A stretch of DNA of 64,000 bases from Vreelandella profundi (GTDB lineage: Bacteria > Pseudomonadota > Gammaproteobacteria > Pseudomonadales > Halomonadaceae): NCBI RefSeq assembly GCF_019722725.1, contig NZ_CP077941.1, positions 2,542,001-2,606,000 of the forward strand. Direction: 5' to 3'. The notes under the pieces were generated by a model that was not told the origin of the DNA, searched no databases, and saw nothing but the letters and a program-made list of their open reading frames with translations. Within the stretch, counting starts at the first letter, position 1. Each line of letters opens with the position of its first letter. This document shows positions 36,882-45,534 of the stretch, piece after piece. A program made the translations under genes and the position numbers.

Positions 36882-37879
36882 ACAGCCGAACTGCAAAAAG
36901 CCTGGGCCTTTTGCTGGCAGCCTTCACGGCACTTGCGGCCTTTTTCGCTAGCGTGATGCTCGGCACCACCGACATCCCGCTGGCATCATTAGCGGCCGCA
37001 GTTCATCACTATGACCCCACCCAAATCGATCACATCATTTTATTCAACGAGCGCTTACCCCGCGCGGTGATTGCCACTCTGGTCGGCGCCAGCTTAGCCA
37101 TTGCGGGGGCGCTGATGCAGACCATGACGCGCAATCCGCTGGCATCACCGGGCATTTTAGGCATCAACGCAGGCGCCATGTTTTTTGTGGTGGTCGCGGT
37201 TTCCTTCCTACCGCTGCGTACACCCGCTGACTATGTGTGGGCCGCACTGCTAGGCGCGCTTGTCGCCGCAGCGCTCGTGGTCATTCTCAGCCGAGACCGT
37301 CACGGCGAGCTTTCGCCCCTTCGCGTTGTGTTAGCGGGCGTAGCCGTCACCGCTATGTTTGTCTCGTTCAGCCAAGGGCTGCTGGTGATGGATCAGCAAA
37401 GTTTTGAAAGCGTCCTTTACTGGCTGGCGGGGTCGGTGTCCGGGCGCGACCTTTCCCTGGTCACGCCGCTATTGCCTCTTTTCGGCGCTGCAATGCTGCT
37501 AAGCGCGCTGCTAGTGCGCCACGCAAACGCATTAATGCTAGGCGACGACATGGTCACTGCGCTGGGCATGCAGGCGACGACGATCAAGCTGCTGTTAGGA
37601 CTTATCGTGATTGTATTAGCGGGCAGCTCTGTTGCATTGGCAGGCATGATTGGTTTTGTGGGCCTGATCGTACCCCACATGGCGCGAGGCATCTTTGGCA
37701 TTGACCATCGCTGGCTGCTGCCCAGCTGCGCGTTACTCGGCGCTTGCTTGCTGCTGCTGGCCGACGTGGCTTCACGGTTTTTAATGCCGCCGCAAGAAGT
37801 ACCGGTGGGTGTGATGACCGCCCTCATTGGCACGCCCTTCTTTATTTATTTGGCGCGACGCAAGATGACTAGCCAATGA
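36875..37879 (+). CDS. FecCD-family siderophore permease 1, system 1
   Basis: 334 residues with about ten helices. Family marks are RLPRAVIATLVGASLAIAGALMQTMTRNPLASPGILGI (read in parts; about residues 60-100) and GFVGLIVPHMAR near 265. It is half of the BtuC-fold channel for an Fe-siderophore. It overlaps both neighbours (binding protein and second permease), so the three are a tight operon. Confidence 0.95.
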   Translation: MLNSRTAKSLGLLLAAFTALAAFFASVMLGTTDIPLASLAAAVHHYDPTQIDHIILFNERLPRAVIATLVGASLAIAGALMQTMTRNPLASPGILGINAGAMFFVVVAVSFLPLRTPADYVWAALLGALVAAALVVILSRDRHGELSPLRVVLAGVAVTAMFVSFSQGLLVMDQQSFESVLYWLAGSVSGRDLSLVTPLLPLFGAAMLLSALLVRHANALMLGDDMVTALGMQATTIKLLLGLIVIVLAGSSVALAGMIGFVGLIVPHMARGIFGIDHRWLLPSCALLGACLLLLADVASRFLMPPQEVPVGVMTALIGTPFFIYLARRKMTSQ

Positions 37880-38859
37880 CTAAATCCACTGTGCTTTTGC
37901 TAAGCCTGTTACTAGCGGCTAGCGCCGGACTTTCGCTATGTTTAGGCAGTTTTCCAACGCCGCCGTTAGAGGTGCTAGGTGCCCTAACAGCGCCGCAAAA
38001 TAGCGACATTACCTTTATCATTTGGGAACTGAGGCTACCCCGCATTGCGTTGGCAATACTCGTTGGTGCCGCCCAGGCGATGGCGGGGGCTATTCTGCAA
38101 AGCATTGTGCGTAACCCGCTGGCCTCTCCCGATGTGATTGGTATTACCAGCGGCGCGGCGCTAGCGGCAGTGCTTTTTTTAGCGTTACTGAGCGCCCATG
38201 TCAGTATTCACTGGCTACCTTTCGCGGCCATGCTAGGCGCGCTTATATCAGCGCTGCTGGTGATTAGCCTCAGTTGGAAAAACGGCATTAGTCCATCGCG
38301 CATGGTGCTGGTCGGTATCGGCCTGGCGGCAGCCACTGGCGCGGGTACCACGCTGTTGATTGTGATCAGCGATGACGCTGCCGCCATGACCGCCTACGTA
38401 TGGCTAACCGGCAGCCTGTATGCCGCGCAGTGGAAGGATGTGGAGGGGATATTGCCGTGGCTCTTAGTGTCGGTGCCCATCTGCTTGGCCTTTGCGCGTC
38501 ATGCCGATGCCATGGCACTGGGTGACAGCGTTGCCGAAGGGCTGGGAGTGCCTATTTTGCGTAGCCGGATGATATTACTGGCCTGTAGCGTGGCGTTAGC
38601 CGGGGCCGCGGTGGCCTTCGCCGGTGGCTTAAGCTTTGTAGGTCTGATTGCGCCCCACCTAGCGGTGAGGCTGGTGGGGCGTAATATGGCACGGCTAGTG
38701 CCCGCCTCTGCGCTGGTCGGCGCGCTGATCGTACTGTACGCCGACTTGCTTGGCAGAGTGGCCTTCTTACCGAAAGACCTACCTGCAGGTATTTTCGTGG
38801 CAGGTATCGGCGCGCCCTTCTTTGTTTATCTATTGCATAGAACCCGCCAACAACGTTAG
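37876..38859 (+). CDS. FecCD-family siderophore permease 2, system 1
   Basis: 327 residues, the second BtuC-fold half. It contains RLPRIALAILVGAAQAMAG near residue 56, RNPLASPDVIGI near 80, and FVGLIAPHLAVRLVGR near 255. It starts in a four-base overlap with permease 1. Its stop codon overlaps the stop codon of the convergent TonB receptor gene. The matching ATPase is not next in line but lies at 41261, beyond the receptor. Confidence 0.95.
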   Translation: MTKSTVLLLSLLLAASAGLSLCLGSFPTPPLEVLGALTAPQNSDITFIIWELRLPRIALAILVGAAQAMAGAILQSIVRNPLASPDVIGITSGAALAAVLFLALLSAHVSIHWLPFAAMLGALISALLVISLSWKNGISPSRMVLVGIGLAAATGAGTTLLIVISDDAAAMTAYVWLTGSLYAAQWKDVEGILPWLLVSVPICLAFARHADAMALGDSVAEGLGVPILRSRMILLACSVALAGAAVAFAGGLSFVGLIAPHLAVRLVGRNMARLVPASALVGALIVLYADLLGRVAFLPKDLPAGIFVAGIGAPFFVYLLHRTRQQR

Positions 38860-40997
38860 AAATCCAAACGATAGCCGAAGGTCACGGTTCTGCCGCGCCC
38901 TGCAAAATAGCGTTCGTCATTAACCAGCGCGCTTTGTGAATAGTAGGTGACGTACTGCTCGTCTAACAGGTTGGCCACGCCCACGTTGACCTGACCGACC
39001 GGCAGTTTATATCCCACCGCCGCATCCATTAGCACATAGCCATCAAACTCACGATCTTCCTCGTCAAAGGTTTCATCAAAGGCATAGTTTGCCTGTACAA
39101 ACGTCGAGAGTTCATCCGTCCAATTCGCTGACCAGCTGGCGACCAGGCGATCCGGCGACACATCAAGCCCTGACAGTTTGGAATCTAGGCTACCGTCCTC
39201 ATTACTGTCAAAACGCCCTTCCATACGTGAGTAGGCCACGCGGCCGGAATGCTGCTCGGTAAATTGATAATCCACCGAGGCTTCTAGCCCTTTAATCTCG
39301 GTTTCCTCGCGGCTCAAAAAGAAGACATCATCGATTTCCGTCAGGCGGCTGCCGAACTCAGAGGACGATTCGTAATAGCTTAGCTCAGCCGCTAAGCGCC
39401 CGTTCTCAAAACGTACGCCGGTCTCAACATTATCGGTGACGATGGGGCGAAGGTTATCAATGCTATTGACCGACTGTCCGGGTGTCGAAATACCACGCAG
39501 TGCACGCCCTACATCTGGGATCACAAACCCTTCGGAGTAATTGGCGAAGAGGCTCCAGTTATCAACGGGTTTCCACACAACCCCGGCGTTATACAGCGTT
39601 TCATTAAAGCTGGGGGCACCACCTTCGACCTCAACGCCATTGTTAGCCGCAACGGTCTGGTAGCCACCGATATCTAGCTTGGCATATTCATAGCGGGCGC
39701 CAGCGGATAAAAGCAGCGAATCGATGGGCCTAAACTCGGCTTGAATGAAAGGCGAAAGATCGGTGTACTCTGTCGACGGCACATAGGTACGGTCAGATTG
39801 ATACAGGTACTGCTCCGTTTCATCAAACAGCGTATCAAAGCCGCCGGTCAGCGAGAGCCGGTCGCTAAATAGATCATCCTTAGTCAGCGATACTTTGGTA
39901 CCAAATTTGCTAGTCGTCGCCAACGTTTGATCATAAAAACTACCCACTGGCGCAATAGCGGGGTCTTGGAAGGTCCCGGAGTTGGTCGCGCCAAACAGTG
40001 CCTCATAGTCCTGGTAGAACACCTGAGCACTTAAGCGCATCCCAGCGAGATCGTAGTGATCGTAACTCAGCCCCGTCGTCCACACGCGGTTATAAGGCAC
40101 ATCGCCCTCTGGGGTTCCACGCTCAGAGGTGGTTACCACACCGTTAGCACGGTCACCCGTCACGCTGACGTAATTATTTTGCCCTTCAATATCAAAATGA
40201 TTCAGGGTCAATTGCAGGCGCTGATTATCATCGATCCAGTAGGCCACCTTGCCTAAAAAGTCATAGGAGCGAGAGTCCATCAGATCGCCCTGCGTGTTAT
40301 CGACGCCGACAGCATCACCGCTACCGTCGAGGAAAAGCCCCTGCTTCTCGACGCTCGCCGAGAAGAGATAATCGATATCGCCGGTATTGCCACTCACGCC
40401 ATAATTCGTTTCATAGCTCAGCGTGTCGCTATCCAGCTCGCTGGTAGGGGTTGTCACCCTAACCTCTGCATGTTGGTTGTAGGAACCTGGTTCCGGGCGC
40501 TTGGTAATCAGGTTAATCACGCCACCCGCCGCCCCAACGCCATTGGTCGCGTTGGCGCCTTGAATGACTTCAATTTGCTCAACCATGGAAAAATCGATGG
40601 TATGCGCTTCACGCCCTGTGGGACGTAGCGGATTAGACTGGGGAATACCGTCAATCAAAATCAGCGGCGTGCGGCCGCGTAGCGTCTCACCACTGCCGCT
40701 CATCTTCTGGCGGGCAGGCGAATAGGACGGCAGCAGGTTGCTTAGTACTTGCGATGAATCGCTGGAAATCTGCAGCTGCTGATCAATTTCCTCTTTAGTG
40801 ATAATGCGCACTGTTTGCGGTGAATCGTCTTTCGTCGCATTAGTTCGTGAGGCGGTCACGACCATTGTTTGATCCGAGCCACCACGGCTACTTTGTGAAT
40901 CAGCTACAGCCGTACTTTGCGCGTGGGCCTGACTTACAGCGACCAAACCAGCGAGTGTTACCGTTGGCCAAAACACTAGTCGATTCTTAATGCGCAT
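38856..40997 (-). CDS. TonB-dependent siderophore receptor, system 1
   Basis: 713 residues from the ATG at 40995-40997 (MRIKNRLVFW...), which opens a proper signal peptide ending SQAHAQ. The frame extends further upstream into the Fur-box region. A TonB-box-like stretch QTMVVTASR is followed by the plug (LRGRTPLILIDGIPQS, GAAGGVINLITKRPE) and a 22-strand barrel ending in YRLDF with the terminal Phe. The plug resembles IutA/hydroxamate-type receptors more than FepA, with low certainty. It imports an Fe-siderophore through the outer membrane. A Fur-like site lies 58 bp upstream. Confidence 0.93.
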   Translation of the reverse strand: MRIKNRLVFWPTVTLAGLVAVSQAHAQSTAVADSQSSRGGSDQTMVVTASRTNATKDDSPQTVRIITKEEIDQQLQISSDSSQVLSNLLPSYSPARQKMSGSGETLRGRTPLILIDGIPQSNPLRPTGREAHTIDFSMVEQIEVIQGANATNGVGAAGGVINLITKRPEPGSYNQHAEVRVTTPTSELDSDTLSYETNYGVSGNTGDIDYLFSASVEKQGLFLDGSGDAVGVDNTQGDLMDSRSYDFLGKVAYWIDDNQRLQLTLNHFDIEGQNNYVSVTGDRANGVVTTSERGTPEGDVPYNRVWTTGLSYDHYDLAGMRLSAQVFYQDYEALFGATNSGTFQDPAIAPVGSFYDQTLATTSKFGTKVSLTKDDLFSDRLSLTGGFDTLFDETEQYLYQSDRTYVPSTEYTDLSPFIQAEFRPIDSLLLSAGARYEYAKLDIGGYQTVAANNGVEVEGGAPSFNETLYNAGVVWKPVDNWSLFANYSEGFVIPDVGRALRGISTPGQSVNSIDNLRPIVTDNVETGVRFENGRLAAELSYYESSSEFGSRLTEIDDVFFLSREETEIKGLEASVDYQFTEQHSGRVAYSRMEGRFDSNEDGSLDSKLSGLDVSPDRLVASWSANWTDELSTFVQANYAFDETFDEEDREFDGYVLMDAAVGYKLPVGQVNVGVANLLDEQYVTYYSQSALVNDERYFAGRGRTVTFGYRLDF

Positions 40998-41054
40998 GTT
41001 CTTTTTGTACCTTTGGAGTGAACGATCAGTGGAAAGCGTAATACATATACGAAT

Positions 41055-41073
41055 GATAATGATTGTATTATGC
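41055..41073. promoter_or_regulatory. Fur box-like site of the system 1 receptor
   Basis: GATAATGATTGTATTATGC matches 12 of 19 positions of the GATAATGATAATCATTATC consensus, with the first nine identical. It lies upstream of the receptor gene at 40997 in an AT-rich patch. Iron repression of the receptor is the likely consequence. Confidence 0.65.
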
Positions 41074-41210
41074 ATATAAACGGATTCAGGTCTACTAAAC
41101 CGGAACGAAGCGTTCGCTTTTTTGAAATCCGCTTATTTGCGCTTATTATTCTGCACGCTATAGAAACCAGCACTCCTCAGAAAGCACCCGCTCATTCCTG
41201 ATGTTAAATA

Positions 41211-41239
41211 TTGAAAATGAGAATATTTTGTCTTACGGT
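41211..41239 (+). promoter_or_regulatory. Candidate promoter with embedded Fur box for the system 1 ATPase
   Basis: TTGAAA (41211-41216), a 17-bp spacer and TACGGT (41234-41239) form a plausible sigma-70 promoter with a weak -10. GAAAATGAGAATATTTTGT at 41213-41231 matches 12 of 19 Fur consensus positions and covers the spacer. Its position inside the longest open frame argues for a downstream translation start at 41261 or 41279. Confidence 0.5.
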
Positions 41240-41260
41240 GCTGCCTGCTTTGGCCATCCA

Positions 41261-42106
41261 ATGAGCCCATCTATACCTATGCCACACTCTTTAGATACAC
41301 AGCCCCGATTAACAGGCGAAGCCTTATCGGCTGGCTACGAGACTCGCCCCGTATTAAAAGGCGTGGATATCGCCATAGCGCAAGGCAAGTTAACGGTGCT
41401 TCTAGGGCCTAACGGCAGTGGCAAATCGACGCTTTTAAAAACGCTTGCACGAACGCTTACCCCCAGCGCCGGCCACGTGTATTTAGATGGTAAGGACATT
41501 CACCACAGCAATACGCGAGACGTGGCGAAACGACTTGGCATACTTCCCCAAGGGCCCATCGCCCCTGAAGGACTAACCGTTAAACAGCTGGTTGGTATGG
41601 GGCGTTTTCCCCATCAGACGCTGTGGCGCCAGGATAATAAGCAGGATGCCGAAGCCATTCGCGAGGCAATGGCCTACACCAACGTTACCGAGTTCGCCGA
41701 CCGCAACGTGGATGCGCTTTCTGGTGGGCAGCGCCAACGCTGCTGGATTGCCATGGTGCTAGCGCAGAAAACCGATTTAATTCTGCTCGATGAACCCACC
41801 ACCTTTCTTGATCTAAAGGTGCAGGTCGATCTTCTAGAGCTGCTTTCTCGCCTCGCCCACGAACATGGGCGCACTCTGTTATTAGTGCTTCACGACCTAA
41901 ACCTGGCCGCCGCCTACGCCGACTATTTAGTGATGATGTGCGATGGCCGCATAGTCACCAGCGGCGCGCCCAGCGAGATCTTTACCGCCGCAAACCTAAA
42001 ACGCGTATTTGACCTAGAGGCACGCGTGCTCCACGACCCCGAAAGCGGCAGCCCGGTGTGCGTACCGCGCAAGCAACCTGCCAGCGGACTTGCGCCAATC
42101 CAATAG
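41261..42106 (+). CDS. Siderophore ABC transporter ATPase (FecE/FepC-like), system 1
   Basis: 281 residues from the ATG at 41261 (41279 also possible). An earlier ATG at 41201 is rejected because it would place a promoter/Fur-like element inside the coding sequence. Walker A is GPNGSGKST, the signature is LSGGQRQRCWIAM, and Walker B is LILLDEPTTFLD, followed by the H-loop in LVLHDLN. It powers the two permeases at 36875-38859. It is separated from them by the minus-strand receptor, an unusual split. It is the last intact gene of system 1; remnants of mobile elements start about 130 bp after its stop. Confidence 0.93.
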   Translation: MSPSIPMPHSLDTQPRLTGEALSAGYETRPVLKGVDIAIAQGKLTVLLGPNGSGKSTLLKTLARTLTPSAGHVYLDGKDIHHSNTRDVAKRLGILPQGPIAPEGLTVKQLVGMGRFPHQTLWRQDNKQDAEAIREAMAYTNVTEFADRNVDALSGGQRQRCWIAMVLAQKTDLILLDEPTTFLDLKVQVDLLELLSRLAHEHGRTLLLVLHDLNLAAAYADYLVMMCDGRIVTSGAPSEIFTAANLKRVFDLEARVLHDPESGSPVCVPRKQPASGLAPIQ

Positions 42107-42237
42107 TGGATAGCTAACTATTAGAGCGTCATTGATGCCTGCTAATAAACAGCCAAGAGTATTGAAGCAGAGGAATCAGCGAGAGGTTTTGAGCGTTGAC
42201 AGCCGCAGCGGGCCTGCCTCGACAGTTATCATGGTTT
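42107..42237. other. Intergenic stretch before the remnant zone
   Basis: About 130 bp after the ATPase gene with no coding frame I can support, no hairpin terminator and no repeat. It leads directly into broken gene fragments. Confidence 0.5.
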
Positions 42238-42480
42238 CTAGCACTTATGCTTTAAATACTGCTCTAGTTGTTCGGCAAAGAACTGTGTCGTTTCACGTTC
42301 ACGAGCCTGATAGTCTGTGCTAAGAGCAACCAATTCACGAACCTTTTGCTAGAAGCGCTTCTCCGCGGCCCTATATCTCGAATGCGCCCTAGCAGCTCAT
42401 CAAAGAAGTCCCAGCCACCGGAATTCTTCAGCTTCGTTATATTGGGCCGTTAATCGCTTATGGTTCACAGCGACTAGGTC
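42238..42480 (-). pseudogene. Fragment of a RhuM-like gene
   Basis: Reading the minus strand in two or three frames gives pieces that join into one protein tail: VNHKRLTAQYNEAEE, then GGWDFFDELLGRIRDI, then an EKRF-like QKVRELVALSTDYQARE ending at a stop at 42238-42240. The segment RIRDI...KRF-QKV...ALSTDYQ resembles the virulence RhuM / Fic-associated family as I remember it (RDIRASE-RFYQKV). At least two frameshifts and a stop separate the parts. It is a decayed remnant, with no function expected. RhuM genes often sit in genomic islands, which fits the surroundings. Confidence 0.45.
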
Positions 42481-42504
42481 AGCCATTATACAAGCCGGAA
42501 GTTC

Positions 42505-42790
<286 letters not shown>

Positions 42791-42802
42791 GGTGAGTGTT
42801 TA

Positions 42803-43768
42803 CTATCCGTATTCAGAATGGAAATCCTCTATCCGCAACCAAGACGCATATTGTGAGACTTCCTGAAAAGCTTCCTCCCTGAGGATGCGCTTGGCGATTA
42901 TTGCAACCTCCTCCGGTAGATTTCCCAGCTCACCAGTGCGGCACATGATGACGAGTTGGCGATATACAGGGGGCCCCGGTAACGGCTCGCACTTTACGCT
43001 GGCAAGATGGCTCTTGGCCTGCAACAAGCACAAGGGGGTCGTCATAGTCCAGCCCAGCCCCGAGGCCACCATCGACAGAACCGCATCGGCGGTATCAAAC
43101 TCTAGCCCAGGACCCGGTTGCAGTCGCAGCCACTTCAGATAATTCTCTGCCTCTGTACCGCTGGGTGTGCGCCCGGAATAGCGGATAAAAGCCAGCGACT
43201 GCACCAGAGTCTTCAGCTCCCGGTATTTCTTATCGAAGCTTTTTGGCAGCGCCAGTACGTAAGCTTCCTGCAGCAACGGTAACTGAGATATACCGGGCAT
43301 GGGCGCCGGTGGCGGCATAGTGATGGCGAGGTCGAGGTCTCGATTTCTGATCCCCTCCCACATAATCGGCGATACACCTGAAATCACGCTAAGATTCTTG
43401 GCACGGTCCGCAATGTTCTTGATCAACGAAGGGCCACCGGTTGACGCGAACGAATCCACCAGCCCGCAGCGCAGCAGAGGCATCTGCTTGGCGCTGGCAG
43501 TACACAACTGGTTTCTCAGTGCTGTCATCTCAGACAACCAGCGACTAGCGCTACTATAGACGGCATTGCCGGCGACCGTGACGTGCATAGGCCTCATGCT
43601 CCTGTCGAGTAGCGTCACTCCGAGCTCGGTTTCGAGCATTTTGACCGCCTGTGAAATGGCGGACTGAGTCATTGCCAGCTTCTTGGCAGCATCCGACATG
43701 CTGCGGGTTTCAACGACGGCCACGTAGATCGCCAATACTTTGGCATCGAATGGCAGTTGATAGCGCAT
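42803..43768 (-). CDS. LysR-family transcriptional regulator of the aspartate islet
   Basis: 321 residues from the ATG at 43766-43768; the frame continues upstream without a better start. The helix-turn-helix lies at about 15-50 (SMSDAAKKLAMTQSAISQAVKMLETELG), followed by LLDRSMRPMHVT and a periplasmic-binding-protein-like effector domain. It is divergent from the YfcC carrier and aspartase genes, the standard LysR arrangement, so it probably activates them in answer to a related metabolite. A 21-bp inverted repeat lies 20 bp upstream of its start. Remnants of mobile elements lie just beyond its stop. Confidence 0.92.
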   Translation of the reverse strand: MRYQLPFDAKVLAIYVAVVETRSMSDAAKKLAMTQSAISQAVKMLETELGVTLLDRSMRPMHVTVAGNAVYSSASRWLSEMTALRNQLCTASAKQMPLLRCGLVDSFASTGGPSLIKNIADRAKNLSVISGVSPIMWEGIRNRDLDLAITMPPPAPMPGISQLPLLQEAYVLALPKSFDKKYRELKTLVQSLAFIRYSGRTPSGTEAENYLKWLRLQPGPGLEFDTADAVLSMVASGLGWTMTTPLCLLQAKSHLASVKCEPLPGPPVYRQLVIMCRTGELGNLPEEVAIIAKRILREEAFQEVSQYASWLRIEDFHSEYG

Positions 43769-43787
43769 GAGAACATACCTGTCACAT

Positions 43788-43808
43788 ATTAGTATTATAA
43801 ATATTAAT
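43788..43808. promoter_or_regulatory. Candidate LysR operator
   Basis: ATTAGTAT (43788-43795), a TATAA centre and ATATTAAT (43801-43808) form an inverted repeat with one mismatch per arm pair and contain T-N11-A spacing. It lies in the 269-bp gap between the divergent lysR-type gene and the YfcC gene, where a LysR protein would bind. The AT-rich context means chance is not excluded. Confidence 0.45.
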
Positions 43809-44037
43809 ATTAGGGATAAGATATTTCCATTCTTATTATAGTGCACCCCTGCCAGTGGCATTATTAAACCGCCACGATAAATGCACCGCTGTGCTATCCG
43901 GGCCACCCCAACTGGACGAGGCAACATATCTGCTTGCCGAAAAGGTCAGCCTGCCCTGACCAATTGTCATAGGTGGAAATGGGGCTTCCCTGCACTTATA
44001 TCACAAACGCCACACTTTAAAATAAGGATAAATATCA

Positions 44038-45510
44038 ATGGGATTTTCAAGAAAATCCGATGATCTCGAAAAGTCTAATGGCCGACAGGAACAACCCTTC
44101 GCTCACCAGGAGGAGCCATCCCGTTGCGAGAACACCGAATACAAGGAACAGCATCCATTCTTGATGCTGTCCATCATTTTAGTCTTGGTATGTATTGCCG
44201 CCAACTTCATTCCCAGCGGAGTGTTTGAAAGAACAGTCGTAGATGGTAGAACGCTTATCGACCCAGAATCTTTCCAGATTGTCGACAAGGCTTATATCGG
44301 ATTTACTGACTTTTTTCAGTCCTTCTTTGAGGGTTTCAAGCAAGCAAGCGGCTTGATGGCCATGGTGCTATTTGTAGGTGGGGCCTTCGGCGTTATCAAA
44401 CATATCGGCTTGCTGGAAGCATCAATCAACTCACTCGCAGAAAAGCTGCAACATCTACACTTCCTGCCGATGACCCTGACCCTAATCCTTTCTTTCGGAA
44501 CGCTAGTATCCTTGACCGGCATGTATGAGTTGAGCATTGTGCTAGTGCCTCTTATCGTTCCGCTGTACTTGCGTTTTGGTTATGATGTGATGGTAGGTAC
44601 GGCTGTCGTATTGATTGGCGCATGTGCTGGGCTGGGCGCAGGGATGACCAACCCATTCTTTACAGCTATTGCTCAAAATATCGCTGAACTTCCGCTGTAT
44701 TCCGGCATATTTTTTCGCATGTTCGTCTTTCTGACACTAGCCCTGTTTGGCCTTGTTTTTATTTACTTATATGCAAGAAAAATCAAATCCGATCCTACTA
44801 AATCTATTGTCCACGATTTACCCATCAAGTTCGGTAAAGTTGAAAACCTAAACTCCAACATGTCGCCAGCATTGAAGAGAGCGGCGGTAGTTTTTCTGGG
44901 CATGTTTGCTTTTCTAATCTATGGAAGCATCAATCTTGGGTTCTCCTTCTCGCAGATGTCAGCCACCTTCATTGCCATAGCCATCTTCGTCGGCTTAGCA
45001 TACGGAGTTGGTCCCAACCGCATCTGCCATATGTTTGCTCGCGGCATGTCGGAGATGATGATTGCAGCAATGGTGATATTTTTCGCACGCTCCATCCTGT
45101 ACGTAATGGAAGAGGCACAGGTGATTGATACCGTCATCAATTATCTTGCCGGACTCATTGGTGGCGTCAGCGGACAAGCTGGGGCGTCACTCATCCTACT
45201 TGTACAGACGACGATTAATTTTTTGATTCCATCTGGCAGTGGGCAAGCTGCAATCACCATGCCGATTATCATCCCACTGTCTGACATTATGGATGTCAAT
45301 AGACAGGTAGCCATCCTAGCCTCACAACTCGGAGATGGGATGTCCAATTTTATATTTCCAACCAATGGCGCCTTGATCGCAATTCTTTCCGTCGCAGGAA
45401 TTCCATACCTCAGGTGGCTGAGATTCTTCGGCCCTCTGTACCTCATCCTCTTAGCTGCATCCATTATGCTGGTGTCAATCGCCTCAATGATTGGCTATGG
45501 CCCATTCTAA
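44038..45510 (+). CDS. YfcC/DcuC-related carboxylate or amino acid carrier
   Basis: 490 residues. A polar N-terminus of about 35 residues is followed by some twelve helices. The opening HPFLMLSIILVLVCIAANFIPSGVFER and the later NFLIPSGSGQAAITMPIIIPLSDIM are typical of the YfcC (DUF401/ArcD-related) family, where I/F-P-S-G-S-G-x-A is the signature. The following gene is an aspartase, and the pair probably takes up aspartate and/or exports fumarate or succinate. An AAGGA site lies upstream. GC content is visibly lower than in neighbouring genes, which suggests horizontal origin. Confidence 0.82.
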   Translation: MGFSRKSDDLEKSNGRQEQPFAHQEEPSRCENTEYKEQHPFLMLSIILVLVCIAANFIPSGVFERTVVDGRTLIDPESFQIVDKAYIGFTDFFQSFFEGFKQASGLMAMVLFVGGAFGVIKHIGLLEASINSLAEKLQHLHFLPMTLTLILSFGTLVSLTGMYELSIVLVPLIVPLYLRFGYDVMVGTAVVLIGACAGLGAGMTNPFFTAIAQNIAELPLYSGIFFRMFVFLTLALFGLVFIYLYARKIKSDPTKSIVHDLPIKFGKVENLNSNMSPALKRAAVVFLGMFAFLIYGSINLGFSFSQMSATFIAIAIFVGLAYGVGPNRICHMFARGMSEMMIAAMVIFFARSILYVMEEAQVIDTVINYLAGLIGGVSGQAGASLILLVQTTINFLIPSGSGQAAITMPIIIPLSDIMDVNRQVAILASQLGDGMSNFIFPTNGALIAILSVAGIPYLRWLRFFGPLYLILLAASIMLVSIASMIGYGPF

Positions 45511-45534
45511 CCTTACAGGAAAAGGAGATTCTTC

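Noticed and set aside
42132..42453. Short plus-strand frames after the siderophore ATPase
   Set aside because: They run antisense to RhuM-like fragments and have no ribosome site or recognisable motifs.
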